Assembly (NCBI RefSeq): GCF_020906515.1
Contig: NC_085849.1
Span: 2,728,001-2,792,000, forward strand
DNA: 64,000 bases
DNA from: Vanrija pseudolonga
Taxonomy: Eukaryota; Basidiomycota; Tremellomycetes; Trichosporonales; Trichosporonaceae
Direction: 5' to 3'
Shown: positions 61,392-64,000 of the stretch, piece after piece
How the letters are laid out: the number at the start of each line of letters is the position of its first letter
Position numbering within the stretch: the stretch's first letter is position 1
Notes under the pieces: generated by a model
What the model saw: the letters and a program-made list of their open reading frames with translations, nothing else
Told to the model about the DNA's origin: nothing
Databases searched by the model: none
Position numbers and translations under genes: made by a program

Positions 61392-62936
61392 ATGACCCAC
61401 TACCACGGCACAACCGAATGCAACTGTGACACCTGGCGGCGCGCCGAGCTCGTCGGCATCGTGCTCGCCGCCGTGGCTGCCTACGTCGTGCTCCCGCCCT
61501 GGCTCCTGGTCGTAGCCGCAGCAGGGTACTGGATCCATCTTCTCCGCTCGAGGCGGGCCGCCGGCCCGTCCCCAGGCGAGGTGCTCGCCGCGCTCGCGCC
61601 GACCGAGCGCAAGGTGACGGCGTCGGCGTCGTCGCCAACATCCCCCACCTCGCCCGTCGCCCTCCCGCCCGCCATCACGCCCCTCACCGAGCCCGTGGGC
61701 GAAGACGAGTACCGCATCACACCGTTCATCTTCACCTCTGAGCCCGAGGAGCACGCCCACGGGCATGAGCACGATGAGGATGCGGCCGCACCCCCCAGCA
61801 CTCGCCGAGACACACCTCGCGACATCAAGGCGGCGCTCCTGGCCCCCGCCATCATGATCACCTCGGAGGATGACGACGACACCGTCACCACCACCACCAT
61901 GAACGCAGCAGCCCTCTCGGACGCCAAGGCCGTAGACGCCAAGATTGACAAGATTCTCGGCGGCGAGCGTGGACCAAACATCTCGCACGGGCGACGCAGG
62001 CGCAAGCTCAAGGCGCCTCCCGCATACTCTGCCACGGCGAACAAGCTCGAGACGGTGCTCGAAGTCGACCACGGCGCCGACAACGACGACGAATGTGTGT
62101 CGGACACGGAGCTCGACTATGCTCAGCCTCCGCCGTACGCGCCGTCGCCGATCCTCGGGCCAACCCTGGTGCCACCCACGGCGGGCCACCACCGCAGCCA
62201 CAGCGCCGGTGAAGCCGACTTTGACGCAGCCGCCAAGGCCGCACTCCGTCTCGACGTCGAGCGCGAGATTGAGCGTATTGAGCGCCAGCGCCAGCTGGAG
62301 CGCGAACGTGCGCGCGAGCTGGAACGCGAGCAGCGCAACGTCGACCCGCTTGTCGCTGCCGAACTGCTCGCTGAGATCCAGCGTGCACGAGAGCTACACG
62401 CGGCGAGTGTACAGGCGTCGACTTCCACCTCGAGCCCCAAGCTCCGCCCGCGCTCCGACTCGGCGTCGTCGACGGCGACCCGCCGCCTGCCACGCACGCC
62501 GCTTGCGCGCCTCTCTCTTCCGGATGACAGCGACACGTCGTCCGTGTTCAGCTTTGACCTCGACGCGCCATACGACGGCCAGGTCGACGCAGACATTGAC
62601 GAGCTGCTCCTCTCCCCCGCGTCCATGGTGTCGGGTTTTGAAGGCGAGAGCAGCAGCGCCGCCGCGCGCGCCATCCTCCGTGCCAAGTCGGCCCGCTCGC
62701 GCATCGCCAGCATCCGCCGCAAGCGCACCGACTCGGGCGAGACGGCCGACTCGGAGGCCAGCAGCCCCATGTCCCCGCAGGACCGCAAGGGTAAGGGCAG
62801 TGGTGGCCCGGGGACACCGGTGGACCGCAAGGGAAAAGGCAGAGCGATCCCGTCGCTGCCGCCGATGAGCTACGCGTTTGGCTCGCCGGTGGTTCTGCCC
62901 GCGACGCCGCGTTGGCGCGAGGGCAGATCGGAGTGA
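61392..62936 (+). CDS. double-TM membrane protein with two PPxY motifs and a coiled coil, 514 aa
   Basis: Intronless from the ATG at 61392 (atcATGacc). An in-frame ATG at 61170 would add 74 low-complexity residues from the CT-rich leader and is less likely. After a short N terminus with CNCD, ELVGIVLAAVAAYVVLPPWL and LVVAAAGYWIHLL are one long or two tightly turned membrane segments (residues about 17-48). The rest is a large polar, Ser/Asp-rich domain with KAPPAYSAT (about residue 210) and AQPPPYAPS (about 244), both PPxY motifs. A strongly charged coiled coil follows (LDVEREIERIERQRQLERE, about 280-316), then Ser/Arg-rich blocks and two DRKGKG repeats near the C terminus. No family recognised; PY motifs on a membrane-tethered cytosolic domain suggest recruitment of a WW-domain ligase (inference). 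Confidence 0.72.
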   Translation: MTHYHGTTECNCDTWRRAELVGIVLAAVAAYVVLPPWLLVVAAAGYWIHLLRSRRAAGPSPGEVLAALAPTERKVTASASSPTSPTSPVALPPAITPLTEPVGEDEYRITPFIFTSEPEEHAHGHEHDEDAAAPPSTRRDTPRDIKAALLAPAIMITSEDDDDTVTTTTMNAAALSDAKAVDAKIDKILGGERGPNISHGRRRRKLKAPPAYSATANKLETVLEVDHGADNDDECVSDTELDYAQPPPYAPSPILGPTLVPPTAGHHRSHSAGEADFDAAAKAALRLDVEREIERIERQRQLERERARELEREQRNVDPLVAAELLAEIQRARELHAASVQASTSTSSPKLRPRSDSASSTATRRLPRTPLARLSLPDDSDTSSVFSFDLDAPYDGQVDADIDELLLSPASMVSGFEGESSSAAARAILRAKSARSRIASIRRKRTDSGETADSEASSPMSPQDRKGKGSGGPGTPVDRKGKGRAIPSLPPMSYAFGSPVVLPATPRWREGRSE

Positions 62937-63626
62937 ACCTAAGTTTGCATCGCTATAATTGTATTCCTAGTCTGTTGTACAGTATCACGGATGTATAGTA
63001 TGCTGTGATGTGCGGGGGGAGTGGCAGTGGCGAGGAGGAGGAGTGGCGAGGAGGAGGAGTGGCGAGGCGAGTGGGGGTGACGATGGCAGTGGCGACGAGT
63101 GGCGAGGCCACTAGCAGGAGCGACGAGTGGCCACCACGCGCCAGTAGTCAGTGCCGTTCAACGAGTGGCGAGGGCAAGACAGCCAACACTGCCAGCTGAG
63201 CAGCCCAAGCCGCATCCTCACAAGCCGCGATACCCGGTGGAGCGAGCAACATGTGACCAGCCCAAGGTCGGCGGTGGCAGACGGCACCGCAGCGGGCATG
63301 GGGTAGGGTATGGGAGGTAGGTGTACCTGCAGATCGCGTCCGCCGGTGCGTCATGCCCAGACGAGCGAGCTCCGGCACGGATCAATCAACAGCCAATCAA
63401 CCGCATCAGGCCTTATCTGTAGTCTGCGCAGCGAGGCGATGGATGACAAACGAAGTCGGTGCCGGAGTCGAATCCCGCCAGTCCGACGTCGCGGAGTGAG
63501 GCGCCGTGGCACTTGGTGTTGGTGACGACACTCGCGCCGTGCTCGCCGGACGAGATAACAACGTGCGTGTCTATGTAATGACAGCGGGGGGTGGTGCTGG
63601 CGCTCTCCCCACACTGCTGCTACACC
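62937..63626. other. intergenic with a short GA-rich minisatellite
   Basis: About 690 nt. At 63027-63070 the 16-bp unit gtggcgaggaggagga repeats about 2.5 times and decays into further gtggcgag copies up to 63175. No coding frame supported. Confidence 0.55.
63027..63070 (+). repeat. 16-bp GA-rich tandem repeat
   Basis: About two and a half copies of gtggcgaggaggagga, followed by scattered gtggcgag units; a simple minisatellite in the 3' flank of the PPxY gene. Confidence 0.6.
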
Positions 63627-64000
63627 ATGCCACCGCTCGCCGTCCTCCCACCCCAAGTACCAAGCTGGGCTGTCCCCGTCGCTTTGGTGGGTATACACTG
63701 CCCCCGGAAGGCCGCTCACGCGCAGACGGTGCTCGCCGCCACTGCCGCCGTCATTCTCCGCGCATGCATCCTCCTCCGCCGACGTCGCCGGACGCGCACG
63801 CCGACCGCTGTGGCAGTGGGCGGGAAGCAGCCTTCCCTTTGGCCCCCCGCTCCGCCTCCGCTGTCAGCGAGGTCGAAGCTCCTTCCGCGGGCCGCGAAGG
63901 ACAAGCTTCCCCTGCCCTCGCCACGACGGAGCGCGTCCAGTCCCCGTCCGCCCCCTCCACCGCCGTGCCCGTTCGGCGACTCGTGCCCCGACTGCGTGTA
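63627..64000 (+). CDS. possible gene running off the window: basic, Pro-rich protein with one TM segment
   Basis: From ATG 63627 the frame is open to the last base (124 codons). A 39-nt intron (GTGGGT at 63687, CGCAG at 63725) would be in frame; removing it joins VPSWAVPVAL to TVLAATAAVILRACILL, a better membrane helix, followed by RRRRRTRT. The rest is Pro/Ser/Arg-rich and reaches CPFGDSCPDCV at the edge. An open frame of this length can occur by chance in GC-rich DNA, so the call is weak. The helix plus basic stop-transfer and Pro-rich tail fits the other genes here. Confidence 0.35.
   Translation, partial: MPPLAVLPPQVPSWAVPVALVGIHCPRKAAHAQTVLAATAAVILRACILLRRRRRTRTPTAVAVGGKQPSLWPPAPPPLSARSKLLPRAAKDKLPLPSPRRSASSPRPPPPPPCPFGDSCPDCV

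Noticed and set aside
1-64000. CRISPR arrays, bacterial operons, ribosome binding sites
   Set aside because: Spliceosomal introns and spaced monocistronic genes show a fungal nuclear genome; no regularly spaced repeats found.

Overview
The window looks like nuclear DNA of a basidiomycete yeast, most likely a tremellomycete near Trichosporon/Cutaneotrichosporon. This is inferred from GC-rich third positions, gene spacing, and many very short spliceosomal introns (about 34-80 nt; GTGAGT/GTAAGT/GTGCGT donors, CTGAC/CTAAC branch sites, YAG acceptors). All gene models were built by eye from reading frames, splice signals and comparison among paralogs inside the window. No database search was possible.

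Layout. (1) 1-6.7 kb, plus strand: the 3' end of a membrane protein gene, a GFA/CENP-V-type zinc protein, and an mtr-like neutral amino acid permease. (2) 7.3-14.5 kb: a cluster of small single-pass membrane protein genes. Four on the minus strand (9.4-14.5 kb) are tandem paralogs, three of which share upstream sequence blocks; one carries an in-frame TGA. (3) 15.6-32.1 kb, plus strand: five tandem copies of one unrecognised gene family, visibly less GC-rich than the flanks. Two copies (769 and 723 aa) are complete, one is a 421-aa C-terminally truncated form, one is a pseudogene, and one lacks recognisable N-terminal exons. They share Cys-rich motifs (CxCxCH, YCxCLC, CxCxxC) and a conserved C-terminal helical/Gly-rich core. 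(4) 33.3-42.3 kb, minus strand: four more single-pass membrane proteins and a small secreted protein whose frame is broken at a C run. (5) 43.8-46.3 kb: two tandem paralogs with tiny first exons and an LPYEL motif near the C terminus. (6) 48.6-53.9 kb: a GT18 (Mgat5-like) glycosyltransferase, a pyroglutamyl peptidase I and a GNAT acetyltransferase. (7) 51.8-59.6 kb, minus strand: seven further small membrane proteins with Pro-rich tails, most carrying PPxY or LPxY motifs; the last two are a recent duplication. (8) 61.4-64 kb: a 514-aa membrane protein with two PPxY motifs and a coiled coil, then a possible gene running off the window.

Two things stand out. First, about fifteen otherwise dissimilar small membrane protein genes share one plan: exon 1 encodes a leader, a short ectodomain and a transmembrane helix; a single phase-0 intron lies at or just after the helix; exon 2 encodes a polar tail. 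Many tails end in motifs that, in known fungal proteins (Rcr1, Bsd2, Ssh4/Ear1, Tre1), bind the WW domains of the Rsp5/Nedd4 ubiquitin ligase. Second, the Cys-rich five-gene array belongs to no family I know and shows birth-and-death evolution. Any functional link between the two sets is unproven.
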